From: Firmicutes bacterium UBA3930
Lineage (GTDB): Bacteria; Bacillota; Clostridia; Caldicoprobacterales; Caldicoprobacteraceae
DNA: 33,736 nt
Assembly (NCBI GenBank): GCA_002385885.1
Contig: DGEI01000018.1
Span: forward strand, 415 to 34,150
Direction: 5' to 3'
Position numbers and translations under genes: made by a program
The notes under the pieces: model-generated
The model's database searches: none
Seen by the model: only the letters and a program-made list of their open reading frames with translations
What the model was told of the DNA's origin: nothing
In this document: piece by piece, positions 23,048 to 31,091 of the stretch
How the letters are laid out: the number at the start of each line of letters is the position of its first letter
Position numbering within the stretch: position 1 is the first letter of the stretch

Positions 23048-23935
23048 ATGAAAAAATTGGTCATGAAGGCTCTGGCAAAAATAAACTGGGCACTGGATGT
23101 GGTCGGAAAACGTGATGACGGATATCATAACGTTGAGATGGTGATGCAGTCCATTGATCTGTATGATACCCTGGTTATTGAGGAAAAAGCCGGGGATGAT
23201 ATTGAAATTATATGCGATAGCAGCAGTATTCCCTTGGATAGTAACAATATAGCGTATAAGGCTGCCCGGTTGATTAAAGAAACATATGGAATTGATAAGG
23301 GTATTAAAATTGTTATATACAAAAATATTCCTGTGGCAGCCGGACTGGCCGGGGGAAGTGCGGATGCCGCTGCAGTATTTGCAGGTTTAAACAGAATGTG
23401 GAATCTGGGGCTGACAACCAGGGAATTAATGTCCACTGCAGCAAGACTGGGCAGTGATATTCCATTTTGCATCCTTGGCGGAACAGCTCTGGCCAGGGGC
23501 ATAGGTGACGATTTGATGCCTCTGCCTCCTGCAGATGGGATCTGGATGGTGCTGGTGACGCCTGATTTTCATGTATACACTCCTCAGATATATAAATGCC
23601 TGGACATATCTGAAATTACAGTCAGACCAAGTATCCAAAGTATGGTAATGAACCTGGCGAAGAGGGATTTACAGGGTATTGCCCGATGCATGCAAAATGT
23701 GCTTGAACAGGTTACGCTAAGCATATACCCTGAGATAGATCATATAAAAGAAGATATCATGAACCAGGGAGCGTTGGGATGCTGCATGAGCGGCAGCGGG
23801 CCAACGGCCTATGGCATTTTCCCGGATAAAAAGTCAGCTCAGAGGGGATACGGTGTTCTCAAGGAACGCTATTCCCAATGTTTTGTCGTTGAGACCAAAC
23901 CAGCCGGGATAGAAATTATGGAGGAGGTTTTGTAA
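23048..23935 (+). CDS. ispE: 4-diphosphocytidyl-2-C-methyl-D-erythritol kinase
   Basis: 295 residues, full length for this GHMP kinase. Motifs are AKINWALDVVGKRDDGYHNVEM at the N-terminus (lysine and aspartate of the active site), the ATP loop PVAAGLAGGSADAAA, LGSDIPFCILGGTALARGIGD, and the C-terminal GCCMSGSGPTAYGIF. It phosphorylates the 2-OH of CDP-methylerythritol in the non-mevalonate isoprenoid pathway. The ATG at 23048 has only a weak AAGGG upstream. The next gene begins 8 bases after its stop, so the two are coupled. Confidence 0.96.
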   Translation: MKKLVMKALAKINWALDVVGKRDDGYHNVEMVMQSIDLYDTLVIEEKAGDDIEIICDSSSIPLDSNNIAYKAARLIKETYGIDKGIKIVIYKNIPVAAGLAGGSADAAAVFAGLNRMWNLGLTTRELMSTAARLGSDIPFCILGGTALARGIGDDLMPLPPADGIWMVLVTPDFHVYTPQIYKCLDISEITVRPSIQSMVMNLAKRDLQGIARCMQNVLEQVTLSIYPEIDHIKEDIMNQGALGCCMSGSGPTAYGIFPDKKSAQRGYGVLKERYSQCFVVETKPAGIEIMEEVL

Positions 23936-23942
23936 CATAAGG

Positions 23943-24695
23943 ATGAATGCTGTAATACTAGCCGGTGATAACCAGGCGGATATTGAAACTATCAGGGTGA
24001 TAAACAAAGCTTTACTGAACATTTGCGGAAGGCCAATGGTTGAATATGTGGCAGATGCACTGCGAGAGTCTTCGCATATAGATGAAATCTCTATTGTAGG
24101 TCCGGTGGATCTTTTAAAAAAACATCTTGGGCAAAAACTGGATTATTATTTTGAAGAACAGGGTTCTTTTTTCGAAAATGTGGATGCTGCAATGCAGCCA
24201 TTTAAGGAAGATGCGAACGTGATTATTGTTTCTTCGGACATACCGATGATCACCGGCCGGGTGATCGATGATTTTATAGACCGATGCGCTGATAAGGATG
24301 CTGATCTGTGTTATCCTATTGTGGCAAAAAAAACAAATCAAAGTATGTTTCCGGGTTTCAAGAGGACATACGTAAAGCTTAAGGAAGGCTCATTTACAGG
24401 AGGCAATATGTTCTATATAAATCCGCGGGTTATAGACTCCTGCCGGGATTTTGCCATTAAACTGATAGAATACCGGAAGGCTCCATGGAAGACGGCAGGG
24501 CTGCTGGGAATAGATCTGTTAACCATGTTAATGTTGGGGAGATTGTCGATATCATATATAGAACAGCGTTTTTCGGAGCTTTTGAATATAAAGGCAGTGG
24601 CTGTCATATCTCCTTTTCCACAGCTGGCTAACGATGTGGATAAACCCAGCGATATTGAAATGGTGGAAAAATATCTTTCAGTGACTAAAAAATGA
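23943..24695 (+). CDS. Nucleotidyltransferase-like protein (NTP_transf_3 / MobA-like fold)
   Basis: 250 residues. The opening NAVILAGD, the IVSSDIPMITGRVIDDFI strand with metal-binding Asp, and the downstream FTGGNMFYIN match the MobA/GlmU-type nucleotidyltransferase fold. The usual phosphate loop GGxxxRMG is not intact (LAGDNQADIETIRVINKALL), while NKALLNICGRPMVEYV keeps the family pattern. It may transfer a nucleotide to an unknown phosphosubstrate, or have lost activity. The tight coupling to ispE raises the possibility of a role near isoprenoid or envelope precursor synthesis (inference only). Start ATG 23943. Confidence 0.75.
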   Translation: MNAVILAGDNQADIETIRVINKALLNICGRPMVEYVADALRESSHIDEISIVGPVDLLKKHLGQKLDYYFEEQGSFFENVDAAMQPFKEDANVIIVSSDIPMITGRVIDDFIDRCADKDADLCYPIVAKKTNQSMFPGFKRTYVKLKEGSFTGGNMFYINPRVIDSCRDFAIKLIEYRKAPWKTAGLLGIDLLTMLMLGRLSISYIEQRFSELLNIKAVAVISPFPQLANDVDKPSDIEMVEKYLSVTKK

Positions 24696-24763
24696 AAAAT
24701 TGTCAATACTTCTAATAGTACGCTAAATATCCGGCCAATAATGCTATTTGGGGGTATTGACAA

Positions 24764-25477
24764 ATGAAATACACAAGATATTTTTTGTATTTAACTTCTG
24801 TTTTATTTATTCTTTTTCTCATTATAACAGGAATGCAGTTTCACCAACCTGAACAGGAATTCATCAGGTTTCATGTTATAGCTAACAGTGATTCACCTGC
24901 GGATCAGGAGCTGAAGTTAAGAGTAAGGGACAGGCTGCTGGAAGATTTCACCTCGGAATTAAGCGGTATTGAGTCAATAAACCAGGGAAGAAAGAGGATC
25001 GCTGAAAATCTCAGGGAGATAAAGAACGCAGCCCTTCAGGAGATAAAAAGCAGCGGCAGCTCCTATCCCGTAGAGGTGAAGTTTGGGCGGTTCCAGTTTC
25101 CGACAAAGGCATACGGAGATCTGGTCCTTCCTGCAGGGGAATATGATGCCTTAAAGGTGGTTATAGGGCAGGGAAAAGGAGCTAACTGGTGGTGCGTTAT
25201 GTTCCCGCCGCTGTGTTTTGTTGATATAAGCCACGGAATTGCTCACAAGCCCCAACCGGGAGAACATGACACAGAAGCAAATCGACACCGGCAGCAGCAG
25301 GTGCAAACCGGACAGCACAGCGGATTGTTGGGTTGTGATGAGGGCTGCGGCTCTCAGACTGGGGATGAAACAATTCAGCAGCGGGAACGGGTGGAGTATA
25401 GATGGAAGATTCTTGAGTGGTGGAAGGGATCAAGGGAAAAAGTTGAAAGTATACTATCGTTTTTGAACATCACGTAG
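24764..25477 (+). CDS. spoIIR: Stage II sporulation protein R
   Basis: 237 residues. It has an N-terminal membrane or signal segment (about 5-25), then the SpoIIR core with EFIRFHVIANSDSPADQELKL, VRDRLLEDF, the VEVKFGRFQFPTKAYGDLVLPAGEYDAL block and WWCVMFPPLCFVD. SpoIIR is made in the forespore under sigma-F, is secreted into the intermembrane space, and triggers SpoIIGA to cleave pro-sigma-E in the mother cell. A hydrophilic stretch after the core (about 160-210, rich in Gln, His and Gly) looks like a variable insertion before the usual helical end. ATG 24764 follows GGGGG. A terminator at 25492-25515 ends the unit. Confidence 0.92.
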   Translation: MKYTRYFLYLTSVLFILFLIITGMQFHQPEQEFIRFHVIANSDSPADQELKLRVRDRLLEDFTSELSGIESINQGRKRIAENLREIKNAALQEIKSSGSSYPVEVKFGRFQFPTKAYGDLVLPAGEYDALKVVIGQGKGANWWCVMFPPLCFVDISHGIAHKPQPGEHDTEANRHRQQQVQTGQHSGLLGCDEGCGSQTGDETIQQRERVEYRWKILEWWKGSREKVESILSFLNIT

Positions 25478-25491
25478 AGCAGGAAGCAATC

Positions 25492-25515
25492 AGGGTGCGG
25501 CAAGCATCCTTTTTT
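25492..25515 (+). terminator. Rho-independent terminator after spoIIR
   Basis: AGGGTGC pairs with GCATCCT (one G-T wobble) across a 5-base loop, followed by six Ts. Confidence 0.65.
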
Positions 25516-25526
25516 GCTAATCCGAA

Positions 25527-25584
25527 GCAGAATGTCCCGGGGAAGGATATCAGCAAAGTATTCTGCCGTGAAACATGCGGGACA
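25527..25584 (+). other. Interleaved inverted repeats, possible pseudoknot, between spoIIR and sleB
   Basis: GCAGAAT (25527-25533) is complementary to ATTCTGC (25560-25566). The directly adjacent GTCCCG (25534-25539) is complementary to CGGGAC (25578-25583). The order a-b-a'-b' is that of an H-type pseudoknot, or of two competing stems. It matches no riboswitch class I know and may be chance. Confidence 0.35.
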
Positions 25585-25743
25585 GATCAAAAGGCATTTC
25601 TTCCGTATAAAGCAAAGATATTTCGATTATAATAATCAGCATTGATTACAACCAGGGAATAATTTTACATAATTTGACGGGTATAAACAATTTTGGGTTA
25701 ACAAAAAATATAACAGAAGCCATATGCTAGAAAGGGAGATTAT

Positions 25744-26460
25744 ATGAAGCATAAAAGTATGCCTTCTGTTATAGCCGTTGTGTTAACCCTTTTTATTTGC
25801 GGGATAATGCTGGCGGATTACTGGATTGAAGGCAGTGGAACCAAAGAAACAATACTATACTGGGGTTCCACAGGAAATAAGGTCTCGGAGGTACAAAGCA
25901 AACTGAAGCAGTGGGGTTATTATGATGGTGCAGTTGACGGGGTATATGGGGCCAAAACGTTTGAGGCGGTAAAACTTTTTCAAAGAAAGAATGGTTTAAA
26001 GGTGGACGGAGTCGTAGGTCCGCAGACAGCGGCAGCCATGGGCATTACTTTGACTGGTACCGGCCCGGCTTCTGACTACCAGCCGTCGAGAGGAGGAGGC
26101 ACTGCCAGCGGTGGTGATGTATATCTCCTGGCAAGGGCTGTGCATGCTGAGGCCAGGGGAGAACCATATATCGGCAAGGTTGCGGTGGCGGCTGTTATAT
26201 TAAACCGGGTTAAAAACCCTTCTTTTCCCAACACTATAGCAGGGGTAATTTATCAGCCGGGAGCTTTTACTGCTGTAGCAGACGGCCAGATAAACCTTGC
26301 ACCTGATGAAGAGGCACTGCGGGCTGCCAGGGATGCTTTAAATGGATGGGATCCAACTTATGGCGCCATTTATTACTACAATCCGGCCAAGGCTACCAGC
26401 GGCTGGATATGGTCACGCCCGGTTCATATCGTCATAGGGAGGCACAGGTTTGCAAAATAG
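25744..26460 (+). CDS. sleB: Spore cortex-lytic enzyme SleB
   Basis: 238 residues. An N-terminal membrane or signal segment (about 7-27) is followed by a peptidoglycan-binding domain (about 40-100; VSEVQSKLKQWGYY, VDGVYGAKTFEAV, VDGVVGPQT). A Gly/Ser linker leads to the catalytic Hydrolase_2 domain (about 125-238), with LARAVHAEARGEPYIGKVAV and likely catalytic Glu136. SleB is a lytic transglycosylase that degrades muramic-delta-lactam cortex during germination. ATG 25744 follows AAAGGGAG. ypeB, its partner, starts 30 bases after the stop, so they form one operon, presumably made in the forespore under sigma-G (inference). Confidence 0.94.
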   Translation: MKHKSMPSVIAVVLTLFICGIMLADYWIEGSGTKETILYWGSTGNKVSEVQSKLKQWGYYDGAVDGVYGAKTFEAVKLFQRKNGLKVDGVVGPQTAAAMGITLTGTGPASDYQPSRGGGTASGGDVYLLARAVHAEARGEPYIGKVAVAAVILNRVKNPSFPNTIAGVIYQPGAFTAVADGQINLAPDEEALRAARDALNGWDPTYGAIYYYNPAKATSGWIWSRPVHIVIGRHRFAK

Positions 26461-26490
26461 GGATACTACAAATGAATGGGAGGAAAGTAT

Positions 26491-27840
26491 ATGGTTGTCA
26501 GATGGTTACTTCCTGTAGTTTTAGCTGCAGTTCTTGTGATTGTGGGTTTATGGGGATACAACCAATATCAACAGAACATGGAATACAGCAACTATATGGA
26601 AAACCTGTATCAAAAGTCATTTTATGAACTGGTGGGGCAGGTTGGTGATATAGAAACCAAACTCTCCAAGCTAATGGTCAGCGGGGACCAGGGACAGAGC
26701 ATGATTATACTTTCAGATGTATGGAGGCAGGCTGATGCTGCCCAGATCAACTTAGGACAGCTGCCTTTAGGCCATTTGTCATTGATAAGGACATCAAAGT
26801 TCATGAACCAGCTGGCAGATTACTGCTATTACTTAACAAAGAAAACCGGACAGGCCCAAATGCTTTCCGTGCAAGAAATGAATAATATAGGAGAGTTATA
26901 CAATAATTGTGCGCGTTTAAACCGGGAGCTCAAGGTGTTGGTGGACAGTATCAATTCAGGCGGCGTAAAATGGGGAGAAATTCGTCAGGCCAAAGTCAAG
27001 GCTGAACTCAACGAGGATTCCGGGAATATCATTGAAAAACAATTTACAAAAATCGAAAAAACGGGTATTGACTATCCGACCCTTATATATGACGGCCCTT
27101 TTTCAGAAACCCTCCAGCAAAGACGGGATATTCGCATAAAAGGTGAAACCATTGATCAGAAACAAGCCCGGGACATAGCTGCTTCATTTGTGGGAAAGGA
27201 CAGGGTGGCTGAAATCAACGACGGGCCTCAGACTACAGCCGATATTGAAACATGGGGTGTTTACATACGCACAAAAGACGGACAGGGTTCTATATTTGTC
27301 TCGGTCAGTAAAAAGGGCGGCAAGGTGGTAAATATGATATCCGATGAAGCGGTAAAGGCTGCCAGGATATCCCTTGATGAGGCTCAAAAAAACGCTGAGA
27401 AGTTTCTTGCTGACAAGGGATATAATTCTATGATACCTACTTACAGCCAGCGTTTTGCTGGTACGCTGGTCATAAACTATGTATATAAGCAGGATGATGT
27501 CATCATATATCCGGATATGATAAAAGTAAAGGTTTCGCTGGAAGATGGAGATATAATTGGCTTTGATGCCCGTAACTATCATATTGCTCATAAAAAACGG
27601 AATATAGAGAAGCCCGGATTATCATTATCAGAAGCCCGGAAGCTGGTGAATCCCAGGCTGAAGGTTAATTCTGAAGCAATGGCTGTTATTCCAACCGAAT
27701 CAGGAGCAGAAAAACTGTGTTACGAGTTCAAAGGAGAATACGGCGGAGACAATTTTATTGTATATTTAGATGCAAATAATGGAAAAGAAGTAAATATATT
27801 AAAGATAATAACTGATGAAAACGGTTCCCTGGCAATTTAG
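26491..27840 (+). CDS. ypeB: Germination protein YpeB
   Basis: 449 residues from ATG 26491, which has GGGAGG at the right distance; an in-frame ATG at 26476 overlaps that ribosome site. There is one N-terminal membrane segment (about 3-22), then a helical region (about 25-170), then PepSY-type repeats in the C-terminal half (KQARDIAASFVG, LDEAQKNAEKFLADKGY, LSEARKLVNPRLKV). YpeB is required for SleB to be stable and localised in the dormant spore. The short spacing after sleB supports one operon. Confidence 0.93.
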   Translation: MVVRWLLPVVLAAVLVIVGLWGYNQYQQNMEYSNYMENLYQKSFYELVGQVGDIETKLSKLMVSGDQGQSMIILSDVWRQADAAQINLGQLPLGHLSLIRTSKFMNQLADYCYYLTKKTGQAQMLSVQEMNNIGELYNNCARLNRELKVLVDSINSGGVKWGEIRQAKVKAELNEDSGNIIEKQFTKIEKTGIDYPTLIYDGPFSETLQQRRDIRIKGETIDQKQARDIAASFVGKDRVAEINDGPQTTADIETWGVYIRTKDGQGSIFVSVSKKGGKVVNMISDEAVKAARISLDEAQKNAEKFLADKGYNSMIPTYSQRFAGTLVINYVYKQDDVIIYPDMIKVKVSLEDGDIIGFDARNYHIAHKKRNIEKPGLSLSEARKLVNPRLKVNSEAMAVIPTESGAEKLCYEFKGEYGGDNFIVYLDANNGKEVNILKIITDENGSLAI

Positions 27841-27900
27841 CGGTATTATGACCAGCTTTTTTACAGCATATTGAGTTTTTTTCAGGGGAATAATATATTT

Positions 27901-27927
27901 GCCGGAATATATAAGATATCTTCCGGC
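27901..27927 (+). promoter_or_regulatory. Hairpin in the SASP leader next to the ribosome site
   Basis: GCCGGAATAT pairs with ATATCTTCCGGC (two-base bulge) just before AAAGGAGG. It could affect translation or mRNA stability. No terminator-type T-run follows. Confidence 0.45.
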
Positions 27928-27942
27928 AAAGGAGGTATTTGT

Positions 27943-28119
27943 ATGGCTAGAAACCGCGGAATTATGTCCGACAAGCTAAAGGAAGAAATTGCCAGGGAGT
28001 TAGGTGTATACGATGTGGTTAAAAATCGAGGGTGGGGCGATGTCACTTCCCGGGATTGCGGCAATATGGTAGCTAAAGCAATCGAAATAGCCGAAAGGAG
28101 TATCAATAAGGTAAAATAG
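27943..28119 (+). CDS. Alpha/beta-type small acid-soluble spore protein (divergent)
   Basis: 58 residues from ATG 27943 with AAAGGAGG upstream. The family pattern is a first helix (SDKLKEEIARELGVYD), the spacer KNRGWGDVTSRDCGNMV and a second helix (AKAIEIAERSI). Alpha/beta SASP coat forespore DNA, shift it towards A form and protect it from UV. The GPR protease site (usually KxEIAxELG) is kept as EEIARELG. The Trp-Gly turn and the short N-terminus mark it as the short clostridial form. It follows sleB-ypeB by about 100 bases and ends in a terminator, so it is probably a separate forespore transcript. Confidence 0.88.
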   Translation: MARNRGIMSDKLKEEIARELGVYDVVKNRGWGDVTSRDCGNMVAKAIEIAERSINKVK

Positions 28120-28133
28120 CCGGATAATACCAT

Positions 28134-28161
28134 CGAAGCGGAGGCCTGAGCCTCCGCTTCG
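28134..28161 (+). terminator. Terminator-type hairpin after the SASP gene
   Basis: CGAAGCGGAGGC and GCCTCCGCTTCG form a perfect 12-bp GC-rich stem with loop CTGA, followed by CTTTACTTT. The T-run is weak but the stem is very stable. Confidence 0.7.
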
Positions 28162-28251
28162 CTTTACTTTGGAGAGTATATAAGTATTTATACAACAGGT
28201 TTTAATGATTTTAACCATACCTGGAAAACTAAATAAAATATTTTTGGATCG

Positions 28252-28280
28252 TTGAATTATGACTGTTTGCATAGTAGAAT
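28252..28280 (+). promoter_or_regulatory. Putative sigma-A promoter of ddl-murI
   Basis: TTGAAT (28252-28257), a 17-base spacer and TAGAAT (28275-28280) lie 39 bases before ddl. Confidence 0.45.
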
Positions 28281-28319
28281 ATATCTATAGTTTACAGGGT
28301 TAATAAGGAGGATAACCGA

Positions 28320-29402
28320 ATGCCTGAGAAAATAAAGCTTGCTCTTCTATTCGGCGGGCAATCGGGAGAACATGAGGTTTCTCTGATGTCATGCACGTCA
28401 ATAGCCAAGAATATAAGTCCCCAAAAATATGATGTTTATTATATAGGAATAACCAAATCAGGAAAGTGGTATTTATTTGAGGGAAATGTTGAGGATATAC
28501 AAAAAGGAGAATGGGAGAGGAATTCAAAGCCGATTGTGTTTCCAGGAGATCCTTCCTTCCAAGGTTTTTTTCTTATAGAGCATCCTTCAGAGATTTATCC
28601 GGTTGATGTGGTGTTTCCGGTAATGCATGGTCCCCATGCAGAGGACGGAACTATCCAGGGATTGCTGGAGTTGGCAAATATTCCATATGTTGGTTGCGAT
28701 GTTGTGGCTTCCTCGGTGGCTATGGATAAAGTAATGGCAAAAGCGGTTTTTGCCAGTCATGGATTGCCTCAGGGCGATTACCGTGTTGTATATAGGTACG
28801 AATTTGAGTCAAATCCGCGGCAGGTGCTGGATGATATCGAATCCTCCCTGGGATATCCGTGTTTTATCAAACCGGCAAATATGGGATCCAGCGTTGGAAT
28901 TACAAAAGCCTGTAACAGAAACCAGTTACTTGACGGCTTAAATTATGCCGGTAAATATGACAGAAAGATTTTGGTTGAAGCTTTTATCAACGGCAGGGAA
29001 ATCGAATGTTCTGTAATGGGAAACAATTTTCCCCGAGCTTCCATAGTGGGTGAAATTATTCCATGCAATGAATTCTATGACTATAACGCAAAATATTTCG
29101 ATGACGGAAAATCGGCACTTATTATTCCGGCTGAACTTCCTGAAGAAAAGGCGGAGGAAATACGCCGGCTGGCAGTCAAGGCTTATAAAGCGCTTGATTG
29201 CAGCGGAATGGCCAGGATTGATTTCTTTGTTGAAAGAGATACCCAAATGGTGTTTATCAATGAAGTCAATACCATACCGGGATTTACTAAAATAAGTATG
29301 TATCCTAAACTATGGGAGGCTGCCGGTGTATCCTATTCTGACCTGATAGATCGTCTTATTCAGCTGGCGTTTGACAGGTTTAAAGAGAAGCATTGCGGTT
29401 GA
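28320..29402 (+). CDS. ddl: D-alanine--D-alanine ligase
   Basis: 360 residues, full length. Family motifs are LLFGGQSGEHEVSLMS at the N-terminus, FPVMHGPHAEDGTIQGLLE, PYVGCDVVASSVAMDK, the ATP-grasp CFIKPANMGSSVGI, and FINEVNTIPGFTKISMYPKLW. It joins two D-alanines for peptidoglycan precursors in the cytoplasm. The F/Y residue that separates D-Ala from D-lactate ligases lies in the region around KYFDDGKSALIIPAEL, which looks like the normal D-Ala type (the Tyr of AKY is kept). ATG 28320 follows AAGGAGG. murI follows within 17 bases. Confidence 0.95.
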   Translation: MPEKIKLALLFGGQSGEHEVSLMSCTSIAKNISPQKYDVYYIGITKSGKWYLFEGNVEDIQKGEWERNSKPIVFPGDPSFQGFFLIEHPSEIYPVDVVFPVMHGPHAEDGTIQGLLELANIPYVGCDVVASSVAMDKVMAKAVFASHGLPQGDYRVVYRYEFESNPRQVLDDIESSLGYPCFIKPANMGSSVGITKACNRNQLLDGLNYAGKYDRKILVEAFINGREIECSVMGNNFPRASIVGEIIPCNEFYDYNAKYFDDGKSALIIPAELPEEKAEEIRRLAVKAYKALDCSGMARIDFFVERDTQMVFINEVNTIPGFTKISMYPKLWEAAGVSYSDLIDRLIQLAFDRFKEKHCG

Positions 29403-29418
29403 AGGGAGTTTTTATAGT

Positions 29419-30225
29419 ATGGATGACAGACCAATAGGGGTTTTTGATTCTGGTTTGGGCGGGCTTACGGTATTAAAGGAACTGATGGCACAGCTTCCTA
29501 ACGAAAATATTGTTTATTTTGGCGATACGGCAAGACTGCCTTATGGGACCCGTTCCAGGGAGGCAATCATAAAATACTCAATACAGTGTATCCGTTTTCT
29601 ATTAAGCAAAAATATAAAGGCAGTGGTAATTGCATGCGGTACTGCAAGTTCGATGGCTTTGCAAGCCGTTAAAGAGACTTTTGATATACCTGTAATCGGA
29701 GTTATAGAGCCGGGGGCTGAAGCCGCCGTCAGAATTACACGGAATAATAAGATTGGTATTATCGGGACGCAAGCTACCATAGCAAGCGGCGCTTATCCAA
29801 GAATTATAAATCAGCTGAACCCAGGCATAGAGACACTCAGTGTAGCCTGCCGATTATTTGTCCCCATAGTGGAAGAAGGCTGGAGTGACACAGAGATCGC
29901 ATATCTGACTGCTGAAGAATATTTGAAAGATTTAAAATTATGGGGTGCCGATACTATTATACTGGGCTGCACTCATTACCCATTATTGATAAATACAATT
30001 TCAAAAATTATGGGACCGGAGGTAACCCTGGTTAATCCAGGCGCGGATACAGCCAGACAGGTAAAGGAGATGCTGGCTCATAGGGATATGCTGCGGGAGG
30101 ATGAAGACGCTGGCCGGTATCTATACTATTTAAGCGATTTTAGCCAACGGTTTAAACAAATAGGAAGCAGTTTTCTGAATAAGGATATAGAATATCCTGA
30201 GAAGGTGGACATTGAGAATTATTAA
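29419..30225 (+). CDS. murI: Glutamate racemase
   Basis: 268 residues from ATG 29419 behind GAAGGGAG. The frame runs upstream into ddl, but that part has no family match. Motifs are IGVFDSGLGGLTVLKEL, FGDTARLPYGTRS, catalytic C73 in IACGTASS and catalytic C184 in LGCTHYPLL. It makes D-glutamate for peptidoglycan. At the first cysteine the usual ACNTA reads ACGTA: the substrate-contacting Asn is Gly. Some clostridial homologues share this (from memory), so activity is probably retained. Confidence 0.93.
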   Translation: MDDRPIGVFDSGLGGLTVLKELMAQLPNENIVYFGDTARLPYGTRSREAIIKYSIQCIRFLLSKNIKAVVIACGTASSMALQAVKETFDIPVIGVIEPGAEAAVRITRNNKIGIIGTQATIASGAYPRIINQLNPGIETLSVACRLFVPIVEEGWSDTEIAYLTAEEYLKDLKLWGADTIILGCTHYPLLINTISKIMGPEVTLVNPGADTARQVKEMLAHRDMLREDEDAGRYLYYLSDFSQRFKQIGSSFLNKDIEYPEKVDIENY

Positions 30226-30254
30226 AATAAAATTTAAAAAAGGAGGATGTGAAT

Positions 30255-30899
30255 ATGAGGATAACCTGGTTTGGACATGCCTGTTTTAAACTGTTGTCTG
30301 ATTCTGGTGTTTCTGTTATTACAGATCCTTTTGACGAAAACGTGGGTTATGATCTTCCCGGTGAAAAGGCGGACATTGTTACCGTAAGCCACCAGCATTA
30401 TGATCACAACTTTATAGAAGCTGTGAAGGGAACACCTGAAATTATCAGTGAAGCAGGAGACTTTCATGTGAATAATATTCGCATTAAGGGGGTCAGGAGT
30501 TTTCATGATGACGAGGGTGGCAGAAAGAGAGGTTTCAATATAATTTATATTATTGAAATGGATGGAATAAGGGTTTGCCATTGCGGAGATCTGGGGCATT
30601 CTCTCACCCGGGAGCAGGTTGATGAGATTGGGCGTGTGGATGTACTTCTTATTCCGGTAGGCGGTACATATACCGTTGACGCTGATGCGGCAGCAGAGAT
30701 TGTTGGAAAGATAAGCCCGTCCGTAGTAATTCCTATGCACTTTAAAACTGACAGAATTAATTTCCCCATCGATGGCGCGGATAAATTCTTGCAGATTATG
30801 GGAGAAGGCACTAAAATGAACACCAACACATTGGAAGTTACAGAACAGGTCATTCAAGGCAAAGGTACCAGGATTATAGTATTGGACTATAAAAAGTGA
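30255..30899 (+). CDS. Metallo-beta-lactamase-fold hydrolase (UPF0173-like)
   Basis: 214 residues from ATG 30255, 8 bases after AGGAGG; GTG 30249 is an in-frame alternative. The fold is shown by ITWFGHACFKL, TDPFDENVGYDL, the metal-binding HQHYDHN (46-52), RVCHCGDLGH and VIPMHFKTD. It is close to the short UPF0173/YtkL type of hydrolase whose substrate is not known. It follows murI by 29 bases and is probably in the ddl-murI operon. The role cannot be deduced from position. Confidence 0.85.
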   Translation: MRITWFGHACFKLLSDSGVSVITDPFDENVGYDLPGEKADIVTVSHQHYDHNFIEAVKGTPEIISEAGDFHVNNIRIKGVRSFHDDEGGRKRGFNIIYIIEMDGIRVCHCGDLGHSLTREQVDEIGRVDVLLIPVGGTYTVDADAAAEIVGKISPSVVIPMHFKTDRINFPIDGADKFLQIMGEGTKMNTNTLEVTEQVIQGKGTRIIVLDYKK

Positions 30900-30950
30900 A
30901 CCTTGCAGCATATGCGGTTTATGACGGAAGCCTGGAACGAGCGATAAACG

Positions 30951-30996
30951 CTCTCAGCCTTGAACACCAGTGAGCGGAATAGTATTCTGCAAAAGC
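30951..30996. repeat. Dispersed repeat, copy B
   Basis: 30951-30973 is the reverse complement of 6706-6728 (21 of 23 bases). 30971-30988 resembles 6939-6954 (AGCGGAATA, then TTCT). 30979-30996 matches 6839-6856 (17 of 18). A small stem GAGCG/CGCTC (30939-30953) overlaps the left side. It lies between the hydrolase gene and the pyrG promoter. Confidence 0.45.
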
Positions 30997-31016
30997 CCGT
31001 ATATCTCAAATAGTCC

Positions 31017-31044
31017 TTGACAACATGATGATGTAATGTATAAA
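31017..31044 (+). promoter_or_regulatory. Sigma-A promoter of pyrG
   Basis: TTGACA (31017-31022), a 16-base spacer and TATAAA (31039-31044) lie 47 bases before the GTG start. The leader of about 40 bases is too short for the attenuator known in Bacillus pyrG. Confidence 0.55.
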
Positions 31045-31091
31045 ATTGATGATTGTAGAATTATGTTGAAAAATGTTCGGAGGGGGATAAG

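Noticed and set aside
25640..25740. Sigma-G-type promoter before sleB
   Set aside because: Only fragments resembling the -10 and -35 elements are present, without convincing spacing; left unassigned.
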